DNA from: a bacterium
GTDB taxonomy: Bacteria; Elusimicrobiota; Elusimicrobia; Elusimicrobiales; UBA9959
Length of the DNA stretch: 64,000 nt
NCBI GenBank assembly: GCA_021811315.1
Contig: JAJZPF010000004.1
Span: 61,711-125,710, forward strand
Reading direction: 5' to 3'
Shown: piece after piece, positions 44,909-52,415 of the stretch
How positions within the stretch are numbered: the stretch's first letter is position 1
Layout of the letters: every line of letters begins with the position of its first letter
Translations under genes and position numbers: made by a program
The notes under the pieces: model-generated
Told to the model about the DNA's origin: nothing
The model's database searches: none
What the model saw: the letters and a program-made list of their open reading frames with translations, nothing else

Positions 44909-45484
44909 ATGAAACAACTTATCTTCCTTGCCGCGGCGCTTCTGGCGGCTCCGGCTTATGCCTTCGACCTGGGCGGCGTCAGCCTGAAAGACATACAAAG
45001 CGGCGCCCAGGAACTTCCGATACCGGCCCCGACCATGGTCCCCGGTTCCGAAGACGCGCTGGACGGGCAATTTCTAAGCGACAAAGCGGCGCCCTTCTAT
45101 TCGATAACCACCGCCCAGACCAATGTCTGCTCGGACGGGAAAAAGCTCACCGCCGGGGACAAGAAACCCTGGGTAGAATACCAGAAGAAAAACGGCTTCA
45201 GCTCCGTCTGGAAGGACGGCTCGCACCAGAACGAGACCGCCACCGGCAAAGTTAACGCGATAGAGGTCCCCTACGTCGTGGTCCCGAGGGGACACAGGGA
45301 GCTGCTCTATAAAACGGCGGAAGTCTGCGTGGTGGCCACCGGCAAATGCGTTAGGGCCGAGGTGCGGGAGATAGGCCCGGCTTTCGGCGAGGTTTCGGTG
45401 GCGGTTATGATGAAGCTCGGGCTTAACGCCCACCCGGACTCCGGCCGGCACTACGGCAGGATCAGCTACAAATTCTATAAATAA
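44909..45484 (+). CDS. Secreted protein, possibly double-psi beta-barrel-like
   Basis: 191 residues from ATG at 44909, which puts the signal peptide MKQLIFLAAALLAAPAYA at the N-terminus (an upstream in-frame start at 44873 would add 12 residues with no signal function). Residues 70-191 contain VCSDGKKLTAG and a pair CVVATGKCVRAEVREIGPAFGEVSVAVMMKLGL followed by GRISYKFY. The G(K)-V-x-A-x-V-x-(D/E)-x-G-P pattern resembles that of RlpA/expansin-type barrels, in which a catalytic Asp often sits where this protein has Glu. That relation is weak. Four Cys could form disulfides. Single gene, convergent with the cluster at 45.5-49.3 kb. Confidence 0.6.
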   Translation: MKQLIFLAAALLAAPAYAFDLGGVSLKDIQSGAQELPIPAPTMVPGSEDALDGQFLSDKAAPFYSITTAQTNVCSDGKKLTAGDKKPWVEYQKKNGFSSVWKDGSHQNETATGKVNAIEVPYVVVPRGHRELLYKTAEVCVVATGKCVRAEVREIGPAFGEVSVAVMMKLGLNAHPDSGRHYGRISYKFYK

Positions 45485-45501
45485 GCGCTGGCCCCGGTTT
45501 T

Positions 45502-46236
45502 TCAGCGAAGGGCCTTGGCCGAGAAGACGCAGTCCTTGCCGGCTGCGGCGGTAAGTTTCTCGCCGCCGGGTTCGAGGATGAGTTCGCCCTGTCCTTCGGC
45601 CAGGATTTTCCCTCCCTCTTTCAGCAGCAGGGTGTACTGCAGCAGGAAAGTCCCGCCCTCGCCGGGGCTTTTAGGCAGCAGGCCCACCATGAACTTGCGC
45701 ACCGTATCGCCCTCCTGGCTGTAAAGCACGGCGCTGTACTGCTCGTCCGGCAGGTAAACGAAATTGGCCGGGTAGGAGGTCCTTCCGCATTTCAGGCGGG
45801 TCTCCAGGGTCCCGGATCTTTCCTGCCGGGATTTTTCTCCGGCTTCCCCCTGCAGCTCCACGATAAATTTCCAGCCTCCGGCCTCGGCGGCGAGCACGGG
45901 CTTGCCCGGGCGCAGAAGCACTTTGCCACCGGCCTGGAAAGGCGGCCTGGCGCGCTGCTCGCCGGCGAGCTCTACCTGGTAATCGAGCCTGAAGAGCCCG
46001 TCCTCCGGGGTATTTAGAAAGGTATTAAAGATAATTTCACGCGCAGGGCCACCGCCGCGCATCTGCGGCTTGCCGTTAAAGTTGGACTGCTTTCCTAAAG
46101 GACTAGCCTGCGCGTGAGAGTAGGCCGCCCTGCCGTTTACGGCCTTCATCTTTACCGTCCAAGCCTCCGCCCCCGCCGCGCCGGTAAAGAGGAAAGCAAG
46201 GCAGAGAAAGATCAGCCAACCGGTAATTTTCATCAT
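45502..46236 (-). CDS. Secreted protein of unknown function
   Basis: 244 residues (an adjacent second Met is the alternative start). Signal peptide 1-23 (LIFLCLAFLFTGAAGA). The mature part begins WTVKMKAVNGRAAYSHAQ, is rich in beta strands (GLFRLDYQVELAG, GTFLLQYTLLLKEGG, GQGELILEPGG) and ends near a Cys. No domain recognised. It is the last gene of the minus-strand cluster with the NamZ-like enzyme, 21 nt after the membrane protein gene, so it probably works in the envelope with them. Confidence 0.7.
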   Translation of the reverse strand: MMKITGWLIFLCLAFLFTGAAGAEAWTVKMKAVNGRAAYSHAQASPLGKQSNFNGKPQMRGGGPAREIIFNTFLNTPEDGLFRLDYQVELAGEQRARPPFQAGGKVLLRPGKPVLAAEAGGWKFIVELQGEAGEKSRQERSGTLETRLKCGRTSYPANFVYLPDEQYSAVLYSQEGDTVRKFMVGLLPKSPGEGGTFLLQYTLLLKEGGKILAEGQGELILEPGGEKLTAAAGKDCVFSAKALR

Positions 46237-46257
46237 AAAAATAGCAGGCGCCTTTCC

Positions 46258-48030
46258 TCAGCGGTCGCAGGCCCAGGCGGCGGCAGTCTCCAGGCCGGGC
46301 AGGGCCGGGTCCAGCGCGACGCTGACGCAGCGGCGGCCGTCGGCAAGTTTGGCCAGGCGGTACCAGCGGTTCAGGAAGCCCGCGACGGGGTCGAACTGGA
46401 AAGCCATTTCGAAGGTCGGCAGGAATTTGTAGTTCCGGTCCAGCCCGCTGCGCGCGAAAGTCTGTTCCGAAAGCGGAACTATCCTGATAGCGCCGTCCGC
46501 CGCCCTGGCGCTGCGGTATTCCACCAGGGATTCAGTGGTAAGCGACAGGACCTGGCTCCCCAGAACCTTGCCGCAGTTGCCGCTGCAGGCCGCTGCCGCG
46601 GAACTCACGGGCGCATCGGCCCAGGCCACCCCGGTCTCCGTGGCGGAAAGCTCGAATTCCCCCGCCGCGTTCGCACCCACGCGCGCGGCGGCGATGATCT
46701 CGCGGTGTTCAGGGTCGTAAGCCGACAGCCAGAGCTGCACAGCCCCGCCTTGCTCCTGGGGCGCCTCGGTGAAAGCCAGAAGCACGGAGCCGCCCGTAGA
46801 GCCGAAAGCTGCCACGGCGCAGGCGCTGGAGCCGGGCACTTCCCGGAACTCCCCCGGGCCCACTCCAGTAAAATGTACCCCGCGGCCGTCGGATATCCAC
46901 CAGGTGCGGGTCTTGGCCGGGTCGTCGCCAGGCAGCGGAAGCATCAGCGCCTGGAAGGACCGCCTGTTCCAGGAACAAGGCAGAGCCGCCGCCGCGGCCG
47001 TAGAGCTGAAGAGCTCGCCCTGGGAGATCCGGAAACCCGGGTCCAGCCGGTCGAGAGCCGCGGCCGCGAGCCAGCGGTCGGCCTCGCGGGGCGCGGAGAG
47101 CAGGGTCTGGAAAACGGGGATGGCCAGGTCGGCCATGGTTCCCTGCCGCGGCAGAGCGCTGACCGCCGCGAAAGAGACGGCTGGAAGGACGCGCCCAAGC
47201 TTGGCCGCCGCTGCCGCCGCTTCCGGGGATTGAGCCCGGCTCTGGAGGGCCGGGGCCGCGGCCGCGCCGGCAGCGCGCAGCTTCGGCCACCAGTAAGCCG
47301 CCAGGCCGGCCACGCCGAGAAGCATCGTAAGAAGGAAAAAAGAGCGGGCCAGGGACGGGACGACGGCGCGGCTCCTCTCTCCGTCTTCCCCGCCGGGCCG
47401 GCTGAAATCGAAACGGACGGGCGGAGTCTTGATAATGCGCAGGCGGTACAGAAGAGGGCTCAACCCGAAGGCGACCTCTTTGACTGTCATATAAAGAAGC
47501 GACCAGCTCATCACCGCCACCGTCAGCGCGGTCATCACATTGCCCCAGCCGCCGGCGGCGAAAAGTTCGAGCACGCGGTGGAACTCGACCAGCGCTGGCT
47601 GGTGCGCCAGGGAGGGCGCCCTGGCCAGAAAGAGGTAGGCGCACAAGCCCAGGAAGAAACCTATCGGCGTGTGGGGCTTAAGCCGCCTGGTGGAGCTGTC
47701 CATAAAGGTAACGCCGAGCATCACGTACATGAAGCCGAAGCCGCAGACCTCGCGCCAGAGCAGGGACGGATGCCAGGCCCCCGTCATGGAGGTGTAGAAC
47801 ATCATGGCCGCGTAGACGACGGAAAGGACGATGGCGTAGAGGATATAAAGCAGGGCGCTTACTTCCTCGAAAAGGAAGTGCTTGAGCGCGGCCATGAGCA
47901 GCCCGGACAGGCGCGCGAGCATCCAGAACATCGCGCTTATGCTGCTCAGGGTACGGAAAGGGGTCAACAGCGCCTGGAACTCGGGCGAGTTCCAGATAGA
48001 GAGCGCTTGCGCCAGGTACGGTTCGGTCAC
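46258..48030 (-). CDS. Integral membrane protein with large C-terminal extracytoplasmic domain
   Basis: 590 residues from GTG at 48030, with AAAGGG upstream. About five hydrophobic helices lie within residues 30-190 and one at ~238-256 (FFLLTMLLGVAGLAAYWWP). The remaining ~330 residues are Ala rich and soluble, with a stretch resembling a repeat-rich sensor or protease-inhibitor fold but no catalytic motif. CSWNRRSFQALMLPLPG and WISDGRGVHFTGVGPGEF stand out. I do not recognise it. It lies 51 nt after the NamZ-like gene and 21 nt before the secreted protein gene, forming a three-gene cluster. Confidence 0.65.
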   Translation of the reverse strand: MTEPYLAQALSIWNSPEFQALLTPFRTLSSISAMFWMLARLSGLLMAALKHFLFEEVSALLYILYAIVLSVVYAAMMFYTSMTGAWHPSLLWREVCGFGFMYVMLGVTFMDSSTRRLKPHTPIGFFLGLCAYLFLARAPSLAHQPALVEFHRVLELFAAGGWGNVMTALTVAVMSWSLLYMTVKEVAFGLSPLLYRLRIIKTPPVRFDFSRPGGEDGERSRAVVPSLARSFFLLTMLLGVAGLAAYWWPKLRAAGAAAAPALQSRAQSPEAAAAAAKLGRVLPAVSFAAVSALPRQGTMADLAIPVFQTLLSAPREADRWLAAAALDRLDPGFRISQGELFSSTAAAAALPCSWNRRSFQALMLPLPGDDPAKTRTWWISDGRGVHFTGVGPGEFREVPGSSACAVAAFGSTGGSVLLAFTEAPQEQGGAVQLWLSAYDPEHREIIAAARVGANAAGEFELSATETGVAWADAPVSSAAAACSGNCGKVLGSQVLSLTTESLVEYRSARAADGAIRIVPLSEQTFARSGLDRNYKFLPTFEMAFQFDPVAGFLNRWYRLAKLADGRRCVSVALDPALPGLETAAAWACDR

Positions 48031-48081
48031 TTTTATCCCTTTACAGCGCCGTCATGAAGCGGCGCCACCCCCCGGTCTATC

Positions 48082-49293
48082 TCAATAAAGCAGGTACTTG
48101 CCGCGGAGCTTGTCGAAGTCCCGGCACTGGGCCTGGAAATCCGCGATGATCTTTTCCGGCGGGTCCTTGGATTCGAACACCGCCTTGTAAACGTTATTGC
48201 CCGCTATAAGCCGCAGGGCTTCCTCGTCGAACCGGAAATCCCGGTAATAAGCCTTGTCGCGCAGGGCGCATACGGCCCGCACGAAGATGTCCATGGGCCG
48301 CACCGCGCCCCGGTCCTTTATCTCCATCCGCACGCCATGGCACAGCTTCCCGGCGTAGATGTCTTTCTCCGGGGTTTTGTTTTCGGCGCGGAAGCTCACG
48401 CCCGGCAGGCCGGCGGCGTTAAGCGTATTGACCAGGCGCTCCGCGTCCAGCCAGGGCGCGCCGAACCACAGGAAAGGCGCGTCCGTGCCGCGGCCGACCG
48501 CCATATTGGTGGATTCGAAACCGCCAATGCCAGGGTACATGATGGCGGCGTCGATATTGCGGATATTAGGGGAAGGGTTCACCCAGGCCAGGCCGGTGTC
48601 GTCGTAAAAAGCGGCCCTGTCCCAGCCCCGCAGCTTCACCACGGAGAGGTCCACTTTGATACCGCGGAGGTCTTTATGCAGAAGCGCTATTTCCCCGGCC
48701 GTCATCGCGTGGCGCACCGGAACCGGGAAGTAGCCGGTAAAATCCTGGATATTGGCCGGAAGCACGGGCCCCTCCAGCACCATCCCGCTTATGGGGTTGG
48801 GCCGGTCCAGGACCACGAAAGGGATCTTGCGTTTGCCCGCTTCCTCCATGCAGAGCGCCATGGTGGTGAGGTAGGTGTAGAACCTTGCTCCTATGTCCTG
48901 TATGTCGAACACAAGCACGTCTATGCCGGCAAGCATCGCTGAAGTGGGCCGGTGGACGCTTCCGTAAAGGCTGTAAATAGGAAGACCGGTGACCGGGTCG
49001 GTGGAGTTGGAGATGATCTCGCCGTCGGCGGCATTCCCGCGGAAACCGTGCTCCGGGCTGAAGATGGCGACCAGTTTGGCCTTGCGGGAGGCGAACAGCG
49101 CGTCCACCGAGCTCCGCCCCTGCCGGTCCACCCCGGTCTGGTTGGTGATGAGCCCCACGCGCTTTCCTGCGAACTGTTCGAAATCAGTTTCCTCCGCCGC
49201 GTCCAGCCCGGTGACCACCAGCGCGCGCGCCTGCCCCGCGCAGGCCACAGCGGCCGCGAGCGCCAGGAGCGATATTTTGAAACTTTTCATCAT
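48082..49293 (-). CDS. namZ: Exo-beta-N-acetylmuramidase, NamZ/DUF1343 family
   Basis: 403 residues; the start gives a signal peptide (LLALAAAVACAGQARA). DUF1343 features along the whole length: GKRVGLITNQTGVDRQGRSS, FSPEHGFRG (conserved EHG), DVLVFDIQDIGARFYTY, VLDRPNPISG, GPVLPA, RHAMTAGE, WVNPSPNIRN and YPGIGGFESTNMAVGRGTD. Enzymes of this family (GH171) remove terminal MurNAc from peptidoglycan fragments; the export signal fits a role in wall turnover or recycling in the periplasm. A possible extended -10 box (TGGTAAAAT) lies ~20 nt upstream, and RNA B ends 78 nt upstream in the same orientation. Confidence 0.88.
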   Translation of the reverse strand: MMKSFKISLLALAAAVACAGQARALVVTGLDAAEETDFEQFAGKRVGLITNQTGVDRQGRSSVDALFASRKAKLVAIFSPEHGFRGNAADGEIISNSTDPVTGLPIYSLYGSVHRPTSAMLAGIDVLVFDIQDIGARFYTYLTTMALCMEEAGKRKIPFVVLDRPNPISGMVLEGPVLPANIQDFTGYFPVPVRHAMTAGEIALLHKDLRGIKVDLSVVKLRGWDRAAFYDDTGLAWVNPSPNIRNIDAAIMYPGIGGFESTNMAVGRGTDAPFLWFGAPWLDAERLVNTLNAAGLPGVSFRAENKTPEKDIYAGKLCHGVRMEIKDRGAVRPMDIFVRAVCALRDKAYYRDFRFDEEALRLIAGNNVYKAVFESKDPPEKIIADFQAQCRDFDKLRGKYLLY

Positions 49294-49368
49294 AAGGTCA
49301 GCGCCTTAATTTTACCAAATGCCGGCGCGCCCTATGTATATGAAAGGCGCCTGGAAGCTTTTACGGCG

Positions 49369-49399
49369 TAAAAATGAGAGCCCCCGGGAACGGGGGCTC
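49369..49399 (-). terminator. Terminator of RNA B
   Basis: A 9-bp stem GAGCCCCCG/CGGGGGCTC (49378-49399) is followed on the minus strand by TCATTTTTAC. Confidence 0.78.
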
Positions 49400-49752
49400 T
49401 TCATTATGGCACACGGGCCAGGACCGCATATACCGCAACCGCGCACACTACGTAAGGAGCGAACCGGGAACCGCAGGCGCGAAGCGCCGGAACCGGTACA
49501 CCCACCCGGGAGCAGGACAGCCGTCGAAGGACGGGCGCCGCCGAACCAGGACCCCGGCAAACCGCGCCGCCCTAAGGGCGGGAGACGGACCGGAGAACGC
49601 CTGAACGCGCCGCAGCTGACCGAAAAACTCCGGCGCCCGCAAGAACGCCGAAACCGAAGCTGGCCGCGAAACAGGGGAAACCGCGCCGGGGCCGGGCCAA
49701 CCCGCCACCCTCCGCAACCACACCGACGGCGCTCTTAAAAGATCAAGACTAC
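49371..49752 (-). ncRNA. Structured RNA B, ~380 nt, paralogue of RNA A
   Basis: Bounded by a promoter at 49759-49787 and a terminator at 49369-49399. It aligns with RNA A (2414-2839) end to end. Shared blocks include GTTCTCCGGTCCGTCTCC, GCCGGGGTCCTGGTTCGGCG, CTGCTCCCGGGTGGGTGT and the 3' segment GTGTGCCA before the terminator. Hairpins are kept while sequence changes: GGCGC-TTC-GCGCC, CGTC-CTTC-GACG (A has CGCC/GGCG), CGCCC-TTA-GGGCG. A block of about 45 nt near the 5' end of RNA A is missing. As in A, a gene for an exported protein follows in the same direction, so a long terminated leader is an alternative to a free RNA. Confidence 0.72.
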
Positions 49753-49758
49753 AAAATT

Positions 49759-49787
49759 AGTATAACAGACGGAACTTGACTTGTCAA
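49759..49787 (-). promoter_or_regulatory. Consensus sigma70 promoter of RNA B
   Basis: TTGACA (49782-49787), 17 nt, TATACT (49759-49764) on the minus strand, with the same CTTGACTTGTCAAG palindrome over the -35 box as RNA A. Confidence 0.85.
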
Positions 49788-49811
49788 GGGGGGTCGCGAT
49801 CTTTAAAAATA

Positions 49812-49840
49812 TTCATCCGCTTTTGCTTTTATATTATAAT
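49812..49840 (+). promoter_or_regulatory. Probable promoter of the soluble cyclase gene
   Basis: TTCATC, 17 nt, TATAAT (49835-49840), back to back with the RNA B promoter, 40 nt before the ATG at 49880. The -35 box is poor. Confidence 0.5.
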
Positions 49841-49879
49841 TGTTGGATCCTGTTATAAAGGGCCGCCCGGTATCCACAA

Positions 49880-51472
49880 ATGAAAATAAATAAAAATATT
49901 TGCGCGAAAGATCCCCACGCCGTCAATAAATTTGCGGACGCCATCCTCGAAACCTGCGCGAGAAAAAAACTCGGGCTGAAAGCCACGCTTGAAATTTTCC
50001 TGCCCAGGATCGCCGCGGAATTCGGCGCCGCGGCCGCCGCCCTCGAGACCCGCAACGAGGACCTTGAAAAAGAAATTTTCAGCTGGAAAGCCGCGCCGTC
50101 TTTCGACCTCGGAAAAACCCCGGGCCGGGCGTCCGTAAAAGCTTCGCGCGGGCTGAACTGGGTCTCCAAGCCGCTCGACCTCGACGGCCGCAGGGTCGGG
50201 ACCCTGGCCTTCGGCCACCGCGGCCCGGCGGCCCTGGACGAAAATTATCTCGCCTGCCTCGACGCGGTCTGCGAGGAACTGGACGGGACCCTCTGGGGCA
50301 TACACAGCGCGGCGCTGAAGCAGAAGCTGATGGAGCGGGTCACGCGCTGCCTGACCCGCAGCGTCCTGCGCGAAGCCATCGACGAGGCCGTCGGCGCGCT
50401 GCACGCCGAGATCCCTTTCCGCCACCTGGGCCTGGTCTACCGTAACGACGACGCCGCCGAGGGCGAGCGCATCCAGTACCGCATCTACCGCGGCAGCCGC
50501 TGCGTGCACGATTCGGAGCAGCGGCCGCATAAAGCCCTCAGCCTCGCGATCAAAACCCACGGCATACACCTGCTGGACCCGGACAGGCATATGGTGCGCA
50601 GGCTGCTCGGGCTGGACGAAGGGATGGGGTTCACGCTCAGCGGGCATGCCGCCGGGGCCGGCCAGCTCGGCAAGCTGGTCGCCGACGTGGAAGGCGGCCT
50701 TTCCACTTTCGGGCGCGACCTGATGAACATCTTCGCCAATTCGATAAGCCAGCGCCTGATAGACTATAACCGCGAGCGCCGCCACATGGCCAAGTTCTTC
50801 TCCCCCTCCACGGTGTCGGAGCTCCTGAGCGACCCCGACTATATGCGCAAGCATTTGTCGCCGCGGGTGAAGGACCTGGTCATACTTTATTCGGACATCA
50901 ATTCTTTCACCAAGCTGTGCGAAAAAGGCCTCCGCCGCCCGGACAGGATAGGCGAGTTCGTGGACTTATGGAGCGAAGGGGCCGTGCGCATAGCCTGGGA
51001 GCACGGCGGGACTTTCGACAAGATGGTCGGCGACTGCGTGATCATTCACTTCGGCCCGCCCTTCTTCCGGGACTCGCCGGCGAAATGCGCGCGGGCGGCC
51101 GCGCTCGCGGCGCTGGAGATACAGAAGTTCACCGCGAGGCTGGGGACCCTGCCGCGCTACCGCGGCCTGGCGGCGAAGATAAAAGCGAAAGGGCTCGGCG
51201 TGGCCTCGGGCCTGAACCTCTGCCCCACCGCCGTCGGCCTGTTCGGCCCGAACCACGACTTCACCGCCTTCTCCAGCGGCATGAACCAGACGGCCCGCCT
51301 CCAGTCGAAAGCGGGCTTCCGCGAAACCCTGGTGATGGATTCGGTCAGGACGGCCCTGCAAAAAGCCGGCCTCGCCGCCGGCCTGCGCTTCGAGGGCCCG
51401 TTCGAGACCGAGGCCAAGAACGTCGCGAAGCCGCTGCGCTACTACAGGCTGAAACCCGCGAAGAGCAGCTGA
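49880..51472 (+). CDS. Class III adenylate cyclase, soluble, with GAF-like N-terminal region
   Basis: 530 residues. Residues 1-290 have no membrane helices; a stretch around 90-280 has GAF-like strand/helix alternation (RVGTLAFGHRGPAALDENYLACLDAVCEEL) and may sense a small ligand. After a short helix (HMAKFFSPSTVSELL, the usual linker of cyclases), the catalytic domain has LYSDINSFT (metal Asp), FDKMVGDCVIIHF (Lys and second metal Asp), DFTAFSSGMNQTARLQ (Asp-x-Thr, Asn and Arg), so all key residues are present and ATP is the likely substrate. It ends with the typical LRYYRL. Single gene; ribosome site poor. Confidence 0.88.
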   Translation: MKINKNICAKDPHAVNKFADAILETCARKKLGLKATLEIFLPRIAAEFGAAAAALETRNEDLEKEIFSWKAAPSFDLGKTPGRASVKASRGLNWVSKPLDLDGRRVGTLAFGHRGPAALDENYLACLDAVCEELDGTLWGIHSAALKQKLMERVTRCLTRSVLREAIDEAVGALHAEIPFRHLGLVYRNDDAAEGERIQYRIYRGSRCVHDSEQRPHKALSLAIKTHGIHLLDPDRHMVRRLLGLDEGMGFTLSGHAAGAGQLGKLVADVEGGLSTFGRDLMNIFANSISQRLIDYNRERRHMAKFFSPSTVSELLSDPDYMRKHLSPRVKDLVILYSDINSFTKLCEKGLRRPDRIGEFVDLWSEGAVRIAWEHGGTFDKMVGDCVIIHFGPPFFRDSPAKCARAAALAALEIQKFTARLGTLPRYRGLAAKIKAKGLGVASGLNLCPTAVGLFGPNHDFTAFSSGMNQTARLQSKAGFRETLVMDSVRTALQKAGLAAGLRFEGPFETEAKNVAKPLRYYRLKPAKSS

Positions 51473-51487
51473 CCCGGAAGCCGCGAA

Positions 51488-51524
51488 AAAAGAGCCCCCG
51501 CGAAACGGGGGCTCTTTTTTTCGC
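51488..51524. terminator. Bidirectional terminator between cyclase and deacetylase genes
   Basis: AGAGCCCCCG and its complement form a 10-bp stem with loop CGAAA, flanked by AAAAAA on the left and TTTTTTT on the right, so it works for both converging genes. Confidence 0.93.
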
Positions 51525-51543
51525 GCGTACCGCCCGGACAGGA

Positions 51544-52398
51544 CTATTTCATTGAAAAGTCTTCCAGCTTTATGAAATCATAGCCGCGCTTACGAAGCTC
51601 GGGGACGGCCAGCTGCAGCGCCTCGCGCTCCGCCCAACCGGGGTGGTTAAAATGCATTATGACCACGGCGCCGTGCCGCGCCCCTTTAAGAATATTGGCG
51701 CTCATAGTTTTGGCCGAGGAATGCGTAGCGTCCCCGGAAAGAATGTCGTAGCTCACGACTTCCATCCCGAGGCGCTCCGCCACTTTGAGGGAAAGCTCGT
51801 CGGTGTAGGCCGTGGCCGAGCGGAAAAAGATAGGGCGCCGGCCGGACAGGTCGTTGATCTTGCGCGCGCCCAGCTCCATTTCGTCTATCACGTCGCCCAG
51901 GTCGCGCGTAGAGTGCACGCCGTACATGGTCCGCCCTTCGGTGGAGCAGAGGCGGTGCAGCAGCCCGTGGTTCTCTATCTCGAAAAGCGGGTCTTTGGCC
52001 AGCTCCGCGAAAGTGTCCCTGTTCTTCTCTATCCAGAGGCCGGTGATAAAAAGCGTGGCCGGGATCTGTTCCCGGCGCAGGTATTCGATCAGCTTCTTAT
52101 TATAGCCGCTGTGGCGCCCGCCGCAGGCGTCGAAGGTCAGGGCCAGGACCTTCTGGTTCTTATCGCCGCCCGTATCCCTGCCGAACTTGCCGCGCTTTAC
52201 GAATTCGCTGAAGCGCCCGGGGCCGGCTTTGGTGAACTCGGCCATTATGCGCTTTTTGAACGCCAGGTACTCCGGAGTGTACAGGGACCTCAAAGTATTA
52301 CGCTCGTCGCCGCGCGGGCGCGCCAGCGCGGGCGGCGCCAGCAGGCACAGGACCGCCGCGGCGGCGGCGAGCTTAAACTTCAGAGTTGACGTTCGCAT
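51544..52398 (-). CDS. Secreted polysaccharide deacetylase (NodB-fold)
   Basis: 284 residues. Signal peptide 1-26 (LAAAAAVLCLLAPPALA). NodB-type motifs in order: LTFDACGG (motif 1, the catalytic-base region, with the second Asp of the usual FDD replaced by Ala), IENHGLLHRL (motif 2, H-x3-H zinc pair), FFRSATAYTDE (motif 3), SYDILSGDATHSS (motif 4) and VVIMHFNHPGW (motif 5, catalytic His). Family members remove acetyl groups from peptidoglycan or other glycans. The change in motif 1 removes the usual zinc-ligand Asp, so metal binding may differ. Single gene, 17 nt downstream of the TldE/TldD pair on the same strand and possibly cotranscribed with it. Confidence 0.83.
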   Translation of the reverse strand: MRTSTLKFKLAAAAAVLCLLAPPALARPRGDERNTLRSLYTPEYLAFKKRIMAEFTKAGPGRFSEFVKRGKFGRDTGGDKNQKVLALTFDACGGRHSGYNKKLIEYLRREQIPATLFITGLWIEKNRDTFAELAKDPLFEIENHGLLHRLCSTEGRTMYGVHSTRDLGDVIDEMELGARKINDLSGRRPIFFRSATAYTDELSLKVAERLGMEVVSYDILSGDATHSSAKTMSANILKGARHGAVVIMHFNHPGWAEREALQLAVPELRKRGYDFIKLEDFSMK

Positions 52399-52415
52399 GC
52401 TGCGCAGGCCCGCGC

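Noticed and set aside
46114..48057. A 647-codon plus-strand frame opposite the membrane protein gene.
   Set aside because: Its product is Arg/Gly/Glu low-complexity sequence typical of a GC-rich antisense frame; the minus-strand frame has membrane helices and a ribosome site.
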